A stretch of DNA of 64,000 nt, from the NCBI RefSeq assembly GCF_001704275.1, contig NZ_CP011533.1, positions 7,254,001 to 7,318,000 on the forward strand, given 5' to 3'. Made by a program: the position numbers and the translations under genes. Below, piece after piece: positions 16,725 through 25,033 of this stretch. Numbering within the stretch: position 1 is the stretch's first letter; each line of letters begins with the position of its first letter. Below the pieces are notes generated by a model, which was not told the origin of the DNA, searched no databases, and saw only the letters and a program-made list of their open reading frames with translations. Origin of the DNA: Streptomyces noursei ATCC 11455. GTDB lineage: Bacteria; Actinomycetota; Actinomycetes; Streptomycetales; Streptomycetaceae.

Positions 16725-18335
16725 ATGAATCGCAAGACCTTGGTGCTGCCGGCGCTGGCTGCCGGTCTCCTCGCCCCGGCTCTCGCTGCTTGCGGCAACA
16801 CCGACGGCGCGAGCTCGGACGGCTCGCCGATCGTGGTCGGCGTCGCCTCGCAGATCGAGGCCACCAAGGCGGCGCCCGCGCCGCTGGATCCGGCGCAGGC
16901 GTACGACGTCGACGCCTGGAACGTGTTGCGCAGCACCTTCCAGACGCTGATGCGGCTGCCCCGGACCGGTACCGCCGTGGTGCCCGAGGCCGCCGAGTCG
17001 TGCGGCTTCCGGGACACCCAGAACGAGCAGTACCGCTGCACCCTGCGCAGCGGCCTGAAGTTCTCCAACGGCCACGACCTGACGGCCCAGGACGTGAAGT
17101 TCTCCTTCGACCGGATGCGGGCCATCAACTACACCAACGGCCCGGTGTCGCTGCTCGACGACATCGACCGGGTCGAGACGCCCAGCGACCGCGAGGTGGT
17201 CTTCCACCTCACCAAGCCGGACGCCACCTTCCCGCAGAAGCTCGCCACCCCCGCCGCGGCCATCGTCGACAGCCAGGTGTACCCCAGGAACAGCCTCTAC
17301 AAGGGCTGGGAGACGGTCGGCTCGGGCCCGTACACCGTCAAGACCGAGCACAGCGGCGACCGCCTCACCAAGGCCGTCTTCACCAAGAACCCCGAGTACA
17401 AGGGCGGGCTGACGGTGAAGAACGACAAGGTCGAGATGCGGTTCTTCGACGACTCGGCGGGCATGGCGGCGGCGCTCCGCAAGGGCGACGTCGACCTGCT
17501 GAGCCGCGGCCTGACGCCCGACGAGGTCAAGGGCCTGCAGAACTCCTCGGACAAGCACCTCACGCTCCAGGAGATGCCCGGCCAGGAGATCCGCTACATC
17601 GCCTTCAACATCAAGGACCCGGCCGTCTCCAACAAGGCCGTCCGGCAGGCGATCGCCCAGGTCGTCAACCGCTCCCAGCTGGTGCGCGACGTCTACTCGT
17701 ACACCGGTGACCCGCTCTACTCGCTCGTCCCCAGCGGCCTCACCGGGCACATCAACTCCTTCTACACCAAGTACGGCAACCCCGACGTCGCCGCCGCCCG
17801 GCAGACCCTCCAGCAGGCGAACATCACCACCCCGGTGAAGTTCACCCTGACCTACAGCAAGAACCACTACGGCCCCAACACGGCCAAGGAGTTCGCCGCC
17901 CTCCAGCAGCAGCTCAACAGCACCAAGCTGTTCGACGTCAGCATCAAGGGCATCGACCGCTGGCAGCAGTTCCGCACCGACGGGTCGAGCGGCAAGTACG
18001 CCGCCTACGGCATGGGGTGGTTCGCCGACATCCCCGACGCGGACAACTACATCGCGCCGTTCGTGGGCAAGGGGAACTTCCTCAACTCCCCCTACCGCAA
18101 CGACAAGATCGAGTCGCAGCTGATCCCCACCACCCGCCAGCAGACCGACCGCAACGCCGCCGGGGCCGGCTTCAAGCAGGCCCAGGACATCCTCGCCGAG
18201 GACGTCCCGTACCTCCCGCTGTGGCAGGGCAAGCAGTACGTCGCCGCCCATGACAACATCACCGGCGTCGAATGGGCCGTCAACTCCGCCTCGGCGCTGC
18301 AGATCTGGGAGCTGGGCCGCGGCGTCTCCAGCTGA
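16725..18335 (+). CDS. Peptide-type ABC transporter substrate-binding lipoprotein
   Basis: 536 residues, SBP_bac_5 (DppA/OppA) family. N-terminal signal with lipobox ALAACG (Cys near residue 23) predicts lipid attachment outside the membrane. Typical family motifs include CTLRSGLKFSNGHDLTAQDV, FNIKDPAVSNKAVRQAI and a late LPLWQGKQYV. Binding proteins of this family capture oligopeptides, dipeptides or other ligands for a permease. No permease or ATPase gene is linked here; a close paralogue follows directly. Start chosen at the ATG that leaves a proper signal peptide. Confidence 0.88.
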   Translation: MNRKTLVLPALAAGLLAPALAACGNTDGASSDGSPIVVGVASQIEATKAAPAPLDPAQAYDVDAWNVLRSTFQTLMRLPRTGTAVVPEAAESCGFRDTQNEQYRCTLRSGLKFSNGHDLTAQDVKFSFDRMRAINYTNGPVSLLDDIDRVETPSDREVVFHLTKPDATFPQKLATPAAAIVDSQVYPRNSLYKGWETVGSGPYTVKTEHSGDRLTKAVFTKNPEYKGGLTVKNDKVEMRFFDDSAGMAAALRKGDVDLLSRGLTPDEVKGLQNSSDKHLTLQEMPGQEIRYIAFNIKDPAVSNKAVRQAIAQVVNRSQLVRDVYSYTGDPLYSLVPSGLTGHINSFYTKYGNPDVAAARQTLQQANITTPVKFTLTYSKNHYGPNTAKEFAALQQQLNSTKLFDVSIKGIDRWQQFRTDGSSGKYAAYGMGWFADIPDADNYIAPFVGKGNFLNSPYRNDKIESQLIPTTRQQTDRNAAGAGFKQAQDILAEDVPYLPLWQGKQYVAAHDNITGVEWAVNSASALQIWELGRGVSS

Positions 18336-18418
18336 CCGCCGGCCCGCCCCGCACCGTCCACCGCCGCGGCACCCCGCCGCGGCCCGATCGGCACCACCAG
18401 AACGTGAGGAACCACCGA

Positions 18419-20014
18419 GTGAAGCGTGACCAGTGGCTGGCCGCCCCGATCGGAGCGGGGCTGGCGACAGTCCTGCTCGCGGTCGCCGGGTGCGGCACCG
18501 ACACCTCGGCGTCGTCCGGCCACGGCGAGCCCGTCGTCATGGGCACGACCGGCAAGGTCGTGGCCACCGACCCAGCCTCGGGCTATGACCCCGACTCCTG
18601 GCTGCTGTTCAACAACGTCTTCCAGTCGCTGCTCAGCTTCCCCAAGGGCCAGACGACGCCGGAACCGGAGGCCGCCGAGAGCTGCGGCTTCACCGGCTCC
18701 GACAGCAAGGTCTACCGCTGCACCCTCAAGGACGGCCTGACCTTCAGCAACGGTGACCAGCTCACCTCACAGGACGTCAAGTTCTCCTTCGACCGCATCC
18801 AGCGCATCAAGGACGACAAGGGTCCCGCCGTGATGTTCTCCGCCCTGGAGAGCGTCGAGACCCCGGACGCCAGGACGGTGGTCTTCCACCTCAAGTCGCC
18901 CGACGCCACCTTCCCCATGAAGATCGCCTCGGGCGCCGGCTCCATCGTCGACCACACCGCCTACCCCGCCGACCGGCTGCGCACCGACGGCAAGGCCGTC
19001 GGCTCGGGCGTCTACACCCTCGACTCCTACGGCCCCGAGCAGGCCAAGTTCTCGGTCAACTCGTCCTACAAGGGCCCCGCCAAGGCCAAGAACTCCGGGA
19101 TGACCCTGAAGTTCTACGCCAACCGCGACCAGCTCAAGAAGGCCGTCCAGGGCGGCGGCATCGACCTGGCCTACCGCGGCCTGGCCATGAAGGACATCGC
19201 CGCGCTGGACCAGGCGTCCCTGCACCAGCAGCACGGCACCCAGGTCGTCGAGGGCGGCAGCGCCGAGGTCATGCACCTGGTCTTCAACCTCAAGGACCCG
19301 GTCGCCGGCAAGCTCGGCGTCCGCAAGGCCATCGCCTACCTCCTGGACCGCTCCACCCTCGTCCGGGACGTCTACCAGCGCACCGCCGAACCGCTGTACT
19401 CGGTCGTCCCGGCCGGCATCACCGGCCACAACACCGCTTTCTTCAACACCTACGGCGACCGCCCGCAGCCCGACAAGGCCGCCGCCGCACTGCGCGACGC
19501 CGGCGTCCAGGGCAAGGTCCCGCTGACCCTGTGGGCCACCCCGGACCGGTACGGCCCCGGCACCGTCGCCGCCGTCCAGGAGATCGCCGAACAGCTCAAC
19601 GCCAGCGGCCTGTTCGAGGCCAAGGTGCACAGCGTGCCCACCCAGGAGTACGACCAGGGCATGGCCGGCGGCAAGTTCGGCGTCTACGTCAAGGGCTGGA
19701 TCCCCGACTACCCGGACCCGGACAACTTCACCCAGCCGTTCTTCGGCAAGGACAGCGTGCTGGCCAACCACTACAGCTCGCCCGACATCACCGGCCGGCT
19801 GCTGCCCGAGACGGCCGACCAGCCCAACCGCGGCGCCACCAAGGCCGCCTTCCGCGAGCTCCAGGACATCATCGCCAAGGACCTGCCGGTGATACCGATC
19901 TGGCAGGGCAAGCAGTACGCGGTGGCCCGCCAGGGAGTCTCCGGCCTGGAATGGACCCTGGACTCCTCGACCGTCTTCCGCTTCTGGGAGATCAGCAAGT
20001 CGACCGACGCCTGA
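18419..20014 (+). CDS. Second peptide-type substrate-binding lipoprotein (tandem paralogue)
   Basis: 531 residues, same SBP_bac_5 family as the preceding gene and clearly its duplicate: both share AAESCGF, YRCTL, FSNG, QDVKFSFDR, HLVFNLKDP-like and IWQGKQY segments in the same order. Lipobox LLAVAGCG gives a lipoprotein. The GTG at 18419 has GAGGA 8 bases upstream; the 83-base gap to the first copy suggests co-transcription. The two copies differ along their whole length, so they may bind different ligands. No membrane partner is encoded nearby, so a permease elsewhere must be shared. Confidence 0.88.
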   Translation: MKRDQWLAAPIGAGLATVLLAVAGCGTDTSASSGHGEPVVMGTTGKVVATDPASGYDPDSWLLFNNVFQSLLSFPKGQTTPEPEAAESCGFTGSDSKVYRCTLKDGLTFSNGDQLTSQDVKFSFDRIQRIKDDKGPAVMFSALESVETPDARTVVFHLKSPDATFPMKIASGAGSIVDHTAYPADRLRTDGKAVGSGVYTLDSYGPEQAKFSVNSSYKGPAKAKNSGMTLKFYANRDQLKKAVQGGGIDLAYRGLAMKDIAALDQASLHQQHGTQVVEGGSAEVMHLVFNLKDPVAGKLGVRKAIAYLLDRSTLVRDVYQRTAEPLYSVVPAGITGHNTAFFNTYGDRPQPDKAAAALRDAGVQGKVPLTLWATPDRYGPGTVAAVQEIAEQLNASGLFEAKVHSVPTQEYDQGMAGGKFGVYVKGWIPDYPDPDNFTQPFFGKDSVLANHYSSPDITGRLLPETADQPNRGATKAAFRELQDIIAKDLPVIPIWQGKQYAVARQGVSGLEWTLDSSTVFRFWEISKSTDA

Positions 20015-20040
20015 GCCGGACCGGCGGCACGCCGGAGCAG

Positions 20041-20090
20041 CACGGCGGCGGGGCCGGTCCGGGACTTCCCGGGCCGGCCCCGCCGCCGTG
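20041..20090. terminator. Bidirectional terminator hairpin
   Basis: A perfect 17-bp stem (CACGGCGGCGGGGCCGG / CCGGCCCCGCCGCCGTG), whose 16-base loop can itself pair (CCGGGA/TTCCCGG). It lies between the convergent binding-protein gene and response-regulator gene and probably serves both. Confidence 0.8.
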
Positions 20091-20115
20091 GGTGACGCCT
20101 TCGCCCGCGCGCGGC

Positions 20116-20787
20116 CTACTGGGCGCCGGGCCGCACCAGCCCGCTCTCGTAGGCGTACACCGCCGCCTGCACCCGGTCCCGCAGCCCCAGCTTCGTCAGC
20201 ACGTGGCCGACGTGCGTCTTGACCGTCGTCTCGCTGACGAACAGATCCGCCGCGATCTCCGCGTTCGACAGGCCGCGGGCCACCAGCTTCAGCACCTCCA
20301 CCTCCCGCTCGGTGAGCGTGTGGAGGGTGTTCGGCACCGGCTCCTCGCCCGACGGCAGATGGCCGGCGTACTTGTCCAGCAGGCGCCGGGTGATGCTGGG
20401 CGCGAGCATCGCCTCGCCCGCCGCCACCACCCGGATCGCCTGCACCAGCTCATGCGCCGGGGCGTCCTTGAGTAGGAAGCCGCTGGCCCCGGCCCGCAGC
20501 GCCTCGACGACGTACTCGTCCAGGTCGAACGTGGTCAGCACCAGCACCTTCGCCGGGCCGTCCTTCGCCGGGCCGGTGATCTGCCGGGTCGCCTCGACCC
20601 CGTCCATCCGCGGCATCCGGATGTCCATCAGCACCACATCGGGCTGCAGCGCCCGTACCTGTTCCAGTGCCTGGAGTCCGTCGCCCGCCTCACCGACGAC
20701 CGCCAGATCCTGCTCGGCCTCCAGAATCATCCGGAAACCCGTACGCAGCAGGGGCTGGTCGTCGACCAGCAGGACGCGGATTGCCAC
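20116..20787 (-). CDS. NarL/LuxR-family response regulator (no linked kinase)
   Basis: 223 residues: receiver domain (about 1-120) with the phospho-acceptor Asp55 in VVLMDIRMP, acidic pair DD (9-10) and Lys in FLLKDA; then a LuxR-type helix-turn-helix (about 155-215; LTEREVEVLKLVARG). The GTG start has AAGGAG 5 bases upstream. Such regulators are normally encoded next to a sensor kinase, but the upstream gene, 25 bases away on the same strand, is a RecB-family nuclease. It therefore probably shares that gene's DNA-damage-type promoter. Partner kinase and targets unknown. Confidence 0.9.
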   Translation of the reverse strand: MAIRVLLVDDQPLLRTGFRMILEAEQDLAVVGEAGDGLQALEQVRALQPDVVLMDIRMPRMDGVEATRQITGPAKDGPAKVLVLTTFDLDEYVVEALRAGASGFLLKDAPAHELVQAIRVVAAGEAMLAPSITRRLLDKYAGHLPSGEEPVPNTLHTLTEREVEVLKLVARGLSNAEIAADLFVSETTVKTHVGHVLTKLGLRDRVQAAVYAYESGLVRPGAQ

Positions 20788-20812
20788 TAGCTCTCCTTCG
20801 ACGGGGAGGGAT

Positions 20813-22063
20813 CTACTCGATCCGCTCCATTCTGCCCTGCGGCCCGGCCTCGCCGTCCGCCGGGCGCACCGAGTGCCCCTCCCGGGGCGCCGCCCCGGGC
20901 GCTCCGGCCGGATCGGCCGCCGTCGCCCGCACGGGCAACGGTTGCGTTTCCCGGGGGACGACCCCCGGACCCCCGGCCGGATCCGCCGCCGTCGCCCGCA
21001 CGGACAACGGCTGCGTTTCCCGGGGGACGACCCCCGGACCCCCGACCGGATCCGCCGCCGTCGCCCGCACGGACAACGGCTGCGTTTCCCGGGGGACGAC
21101 CCCCGGACCCCCGACCGGATCCGCCGCCGTCGCCCGCACGGGCAACGGATACACCGGGGGAGTGCCGCCGAACTCCGGGCAGTGCGCCTGGTGGTCGCAC
21201 CAGCCGCACAGTTTCGTCGGCCGCGGACGCCAGTCCCCGGTCTCCGTCGCCTGCTGGATCGCCTCCCACAGCGCCAGCAACTTCCGCTCCACGCCCCGCA
21301 GATCGCGTTCGTCCGGGTCGTACGTCAGCACCTCGCCGTTGCCCAGGTACACCAGTTGCAGCCGGCGCGGCACCACGCCCCGCAACCGCCACACCACCAG
21401 CGCGTAGAACTTCATCTGGAACAGCGCGCCCTCGGCGAACTGCGGCCGGGGCGCCTTGCCGGTCTTGTAGTCGACCAGCCGCACCTCGCCCGTCGGCGCC
21501 ACGTCGACCCGGTCGATGAACCCCCGCAGCCGCAGCCCGGACTCCAGCACCGTCTCGACGTACAGCTCGCGGTCGGCCGGCTCCAGCCGCGTCGGATCCT
21601 CCAGCGTGAACCAGCGGTCCACCAGCGCCTCGGCCTCCGCCAGCCACTGCCCCAACCGCTCCCCGTCCGCGTCGTCCGCGAACAACTCGGCCAGCTCGGG
21701 GCGCTTGGCCAGCAGCTTCTCCCACTCGACCGGCACCAGCGCGCGGGCCCCGACGGCCGTGCGCTGCGCCGCGGGGGCGTCGAAGAGCCGCTCCAGCACG
21801 GCGTGCACCACCGTGCCCCGGGTCGCCGCCGGGCTCGGCTTCTCCGGCAACTTGTCGATCACACGGAAGCGGTAGAGCAGCGGGCACTGCATGAAGTCGC
21901 TCGCCCGCGACGGCGACAGCGCCACCGGCGGCTGCGCCCCGCCCCGCGCCGGCTCCACGGCCCCCGCCGGCACCGCACCCTGCGCCGGCACCGCGGCCGC
22001 CGCCGCCGGCTCCGGACCGCCGCCCGGCGCCTCCGCCTCGGTCTTCTCCGTGCTCCATCCCAT
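20813..22063 (-). CDS. RecB-family nuclease (PD-(D/E)XK, Cas4-like fold)
   Basis: 416 residues. The nuclease core (about residues 55-310) has SPSRASDFMQCPLLYRFR, RGTVVHAVLE, GFIDRVD, VRLVDYKTGK (the D-x-K catalytic core) and a C-terminal CGWCDHQAHCPEF cluster which, with the early Cys, could hold an iron-sulfur cluster as in AddB/Cas4 relatives. After residue 315 come four copies of a 23-residue repeat (see repeat entry). The ATG at 22061-22063 has no ribosome site but lies 7 bases after the -10 of a perfect DNA-damage promoter, implying leaderless translation. Likely DNA repair function. Confidence 0.85.
   Translation of the reverse strand: MGWSTEKTEAEAPGGGPEPAAAAAVPAQGAVPAGAVEPARGGAQPPVALSPSRASDFMQCPLLYRFRVIDKLPEKPSPAATRGTVVHAVLERLFDAPAAQRTAVGARALVPVEWEKLLAKRPELAELFADDADGERLGQWLAEAEALVDRWFTLEDPTRLEPADRELYVETVLESGLRLRGFIDRVDVAPTGEVRLVDYKTGKAPRPQFAEGALFQMKFYALVVWRLRGVVPRRLQLVYLGNGEVLTYDPDERDLRGVERKLLALWEAIQQATETGDWRPRPTKLCGWCDHQAHCPEFGGTPPVYPLPVRATAADPVGGPGVVPRETQPLSVRATAADPVGGPGVVPRETQPLSVRATAADPAGGPGVVPRETQPLPVRATAADPAGAPGAAPREGHSVRPADGEAGPQGRMERIE
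20910..21151 (-). repeat. 69-bp in-frame tandem repeat inside the RecB-family gene
   Basis: Three full 69-base units begin at 20910, 20979 and 21048 and a partial fourth at 21117; copies 2 and 3 are nearly identical. Each encodes 23 residues, with RATAADPxGGPGVVPRE as the conserved core. A decayed unit (APGAAPREG) continues the array towards the C-terminus. The repeat is Pro/Gly-rich and probably disordered. Length in multiples of three keeps the frame, so copy number can vary without breaking the nuclease. Confidence 0.95.
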
Positions 22064-22070
22064 GCACAGA

Positions 22071-22093
22071 ACCCTACGGCCCGCCACTGACAA
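22071..22093 (-). promoter_or_regulatory. RecA-NDp (PafBC-type) DNA-damage promoter
   Basis: On the minus strand: TTGTCAGTG, 8 bases, TAGGGT. This matches the actinobacterial RecA-independent damage promoter TTGTCRGTG-N8-TANNNT at every defined position, and also the Streptomyces recA form with TTGTCAGTGGC and TAG..T. The ATG of the RecB-family gene is 7 bases after the -10, so the transcript should begin at the start codon. In mycobacteria this motif is activated by PafBC, which is encoded 16 kb away here. Confidence 0.85.
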
Positions 22094-22248
22094 TCGCCGA
22101 CGCGTCACCGACGGTGAGACCGCTGCCCGACCCCGCGGCCGAGTGCGGCCGGAAGCTCCGCATACCATCGACGTCGGGCACCTTTGCCCTGCATGATCGA
22201 GTTGTCAGACAGTGCAGGTGCCGTAGCCGTATTCGACGAGGGGACGCC

Positions 22249-23553
22249 GTGGACGAGAGCGGGAAGCCGCAGGACCCCCAGGAGTCGGGGCCGGACCGGC
22301 CGCCCCAGCCGACCGAACACGCCCCCGACGGACCCCAGCCGCCGTCCCCGGGCACCCCGGGCACACCAGGGGGAGAGGACCGGGCGCACACCGAGCCGAA
22401 GGCCCCCGGCGGCGGCATCCTCATGGGCCGCCCCTTCGGTGTGCCCGTCTACGTCGCGCCCAGTTGGTTCCTGGTCGCCGCCCTGATCACCTGGGTGTTC
22501 GGCGGCCAGTTGGAGCGGGTCCTCCCCGAGTTGGGCGCCGCCCGCTACCTGGTCTCCCTGTTCTTCGCGGTCGCCTTCTACGCCTCGGTGCTCGTCCACG
22601 AACTCGCGCACACCGTCGCGGCGATCCGCTTCAAGCTCCCCGTCCGCCGGATCCAGCTCCAGTTCTTCGGCGGCGTCTCGGAGATAGAGAAGGAGACCGA
22701 GACCCCCGGGCGGGAGTTCGTCCTGGCCTTCGTCGGCCCGCTCCTCTCCCTGGTCCTCGCCGGCGTCTTCTACGTGGGCATGCAACTGGTCGAACCGGGC
22801 ACCGTCCCCGGCGTGCTGCTCGCCGGCCTGATGATCTCCAACCTCATCGTCGCCGTCTTCAACCTGCTCCCCGGCCTCCCCCTGGACGGCGGCCGGATGC
22901 TGCGCGCCGTCGTCTGGAAGCTCACCGGCAGGCCGATGAGCGGCACCGTCGCCGCCGCCTGGGTCGGCCGCGCGCTGGCCGTCACCGTCCTCATCGGCCT
23001 GCCGCTGCTCACCCACACCGGCGCCCTCGGCCGGGCCCCCGAGGAGATCGGCGGCGCCGACTCGCTCACCGACGCCCTGCTCGCCGCGATCCTCGCCGCG
23101 ATCATCTGGACCGGCGCCGGCAACAGCCTTCGCATGGCCCGCCTGCGCGAACGCCTCCCCGGCCTCACCGCCCGTACGCTCACCCGGCGCGCCATCCCCG
23201 TCGAGACCGACACCCCGCTGTCCGAGGCGCTGCGCCGCGCCGACGACGCCGGCGCCCGCGCCCTGGTCGTCGTCGACCGGCAGGGATTCCCCACCGCCCT
23301 GGTCCGCGAGGCCGCCATCGTCGGCATCCCCGAGCACCGCCGCCCCTGGGTCACGGTCGGCACCCTCGCCCAGGACCTCAAGGACGGCATGCGGGTCGGC
23401 GCCGAGCTCGCCGGCGAGGACCTCCTGGACCACCTGCGCGCCACCCCCGCCACGGAATACCTCGTCGTCGAGCACTCCGGCGAGATCTACGGCGTCCTCT
23501 CCACCAGCGACGTGGAACGCGCCTTCGTGGCCGCCATGGCCCGCACGCCCTGA
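22249..23553 (+). CDS. Site-2-type M50 metalloprotease with CBS domains
   Basis: 434 residues. A Pro-rich cytoplasmic N-terminus (1-55) is followed by several membrane segments. The zinc motif HELAH is at residues 117-121 and the second metal site is in NLLPGLPLDGG. Two C-terminal CBS-like repeats (about 310-430) suggest nucleotide or ligand sensing. Site-2 proteases cut membrane-embedded substrates such as anti-sigma factors. The GTG at 22249 has GAGGGGA upstream. A TTGTCA / TAGCCG pair near 22204-22231 is a possible promoter in the region shared with the divergent RecB-family gene. Commonly found in this neighbourhood in actinobacteria. Confidence 0.88.
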   Translation: MDESGKPQDPQESGPDRPPQPTEHAPDGPQPPSPGTPGTPGGEDRAHTEPKAPGGGILMGRPFGVPVYVAPSWFLVAALITWVFGGQLERVLPELGAARYLVSLFFAVAFYASVLVHELAHTVAAIRFKLPVRRIQLQFFGGVSEIEKETETPGREFVLAFVGPLLSLVLAGVFYVGMQLVEPGTVPGVLLAGLMISNLIVAVFNLLPGLPLDGGRMLRAVVWKLTGRPMSGTVAAAWVGRALAVTVLIGLPLLTHTGALGRAPEEIGGADSLTDALLAAILAAIIWTGAGNSLRMARLRERLPGLTARTLTRRAIPVETDTPLSEALRRADDAGARALVVVDRQGFPTALVREAAIVGIPEHRRPWVTVGTLAQDLKDGMRVGAELAGEDLLDHLRATPATEYLVVEHSGEIYGVLSTSDVERAFVAAMARTP

Positions 23554-23563
23554 CCGATCGCCC

Positions 23564-23642
23564 CGGAACCCCCGGTCCGGAACATCCGCCCAGGAACACC
23601 CGGTCCGGAACCCGCGACCGGGAACCCGGAACCCGCGACCCG
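23564..23642. repeat. Short GGAACCC-based tandem repeats
   Basis: The non-coding 281 bases between the M50 protease and trmI begin with repeats: CCCGGTCCGGAAC at 23571 and 23599 (28 apart) and GGAACCCGCGACC at 23607 and 23628 (21 apart), both periods being multiples of seven. A perfect palindrome CCCCCAGCTGGGGG follows at 23736-23749. No gene seen in this stretch. Confidence 0.7.
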
Positions 23643-23834
23643 GTGCACCCGGCCGCCTCTCCGACGCCCGGCCCGGGCGCTCGCCCCGCGGGCATCCGGT
23701 TCCGGGCGGGCATGACCGGGCCCGCCCCTGGGCAGCCCCCAGCTGGGGGGCCGGCCCCGTTCGACGGGCCCGGGGGAGAGGCCGGTCCGGCGCCCGCGGT
23801 ACGGGGGACGCCAAACGGCCGGTAGGCTGGTCAC

Positions 23835-24830
23835 ATGTCCGAACCGACCGGTGCCGCCCGCCGTCGCGGGCCCTTCAAGGTCGGGGACCAGGTCCAGCTC
23901 ACCGACCCCAAGGGACGCCACTACACCTTCACGCTCGAAGAGGGCAAGAGCTTCCACACCCACAAGGGAGCCTTCCCCCACGACGAGCTGATCGGCGCGC
24001 CCGAGGGCAGTGTTGTCCGTACCACCGGAAACGTCGCTTACCTCGCGCTGCGTCCCCTGCTCCCCGACTACGTCCTGTCCATGCCCCGCGGTGCCGCCGT
24101 GGTCTACCCCAAGGACGCGGGGCAGATCCTGGCGATGGCCGACATCTTCCCCGGCGCCCGCGTCGTCGAGGCGGGGGTGGGATCCGGCTCGCTCAGCAGC
24201 TTCCTGCTGCGCGCCATCGGCGACGACGGCATGCTGCACTCCTACGAGCGCCGCGCCGACTTCGCCGAGATCGCCACCCAGAACGTGGAGCGCTACTTCG
24301 GCGGTCCGCACCCCGCCTGGACGCTCACCGTCGGCGACCTCCAGGACAACCTCTCCGACACCGACGTCGACCGGGTCATCCTGGACATGCTGGCCCCCTG
24401 GGAGTGCCTGGAGGCCGTCTCCAAGGCCCTGGTGCCCGGCGGCATCCTCTGCGCCTACGTGGCGACGACGACGCAGCTGGCCCGCACCGTGGAGGCGATC
24501 CGCGAACACGGCACCTTCAACGAGCCGTCGGCCTGGGAAACCATGGTCCGCACCTGGCACGTGGAGGGCCTGGCCGTCCGCCCCGACCACCGCATGATCG
24601 GCCACACCGGCTTCCTGCTGACCGCCCGCCGGCTGGCGGACGGCGTCGAGCCCCCGCTGCGCCGCCGCCGGCCCGCGAAGGGCGCTTACGGCGAGGACTA
24701 CACCGGTCCCGGTGGGCGGGAACCGGCAGCGTCGGGCGGGCGGGAGAAGAGCGCCCCCGGCAAGCCCGACGGCGCCGCCGCGGCCGACCTCACCGCCGAC
24801 CTCGCGGACGGGTCGCCCGAGCGCGGCTGA
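23835..24830 (+). CDS. trmI: tRNA (adenine-58-N1) methyltransferase
   Basis: 331 residues. N-terminal beta domain (about 10-75, KVGDQVQLTDPKGRHYTF) then a Rossmann methyltransferase with SAM-binding VVEAGVGSGSLSSFLL (near 112-127) and the acceptor motif LDMLAPWE. This is the bacterial TrmI architecture, which makes m1A58 in the tRNA T-loop. The last 50 residues are an Ala/Gly/Asp-rich tail longer than in most homologues and probably disordered. Sits upstream of arc, as in many actinobacteria. Confidence 0.93.
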   Translation: MSEPTGAARRRGPFKVGDQVQLTDPKGRHYTFTLEEGKSFHTHKGAFPHDELIGAPEGSVVRTTGNVAYLALRPLLPDYVLSMPRGAAVVYPKDAGQILAMADIFPGARVVEAGVGSGSLSSFLLRAIGDDGMLHSYERRADFAEIATQNVERYFGGPHPAWTLTVGDLQDNLSDTDVDRVILDMLAPWECLEAVSKALVPGGILCAYVATTTQLARTVEAIREHGTFNEPSAWETMVRTWHVEGLAVRPDHRMIGHTGFLLTARRLADGVEPPLRRRRPAKGAYGEDYTGPGGREPAASGGREKSAPGKPDGAAAADLTADLADGSPERG

Positions 24831-24858
24831 CACCGGCCGAGAGGCCACCGAACCGACC

Positions 24859-24903
24859 GGCGCCGCCGACGAGTTCCCCCGAGCGGGAACCGTCGGCGGC
24901 GCC
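24859..24903 (+). terminator. trmI terminator
   Basis: A perfect 12-bp outer stem (GGCGCCGCCGAC / GTCGGCGGCGCC) with an inner TTCCC/GGGAA stem across a short asymmetric bulge, about 30 bases past the trmI stop. Confidence 0.75.
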
Positions 24904-25033
24904 GCTTCGTTCCCCTCGCGAACCGGTGCGGAAATCGTGGAAAACTCCGCCCCCGCCGGTTCCTTGCCGCCGCCCGCTGTGGAACGATGCTGGGCACTCC
25001 CACCGCCACAGCACCTCACAGGAGTTACCCCGC

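Noticed and set aside
20910..21151. CRISPR-like array
   Set aside because: Units are contiguous without spacers, in frame, and encode a protein repeat.
22204..22231. A second RecA-NDp promoter (TTGTCAGAC) reading towards the M50 protease
   Set aside because: No TANNNT at the 8-base spacing; it looks like an ordinary -35/-10 pair instead.
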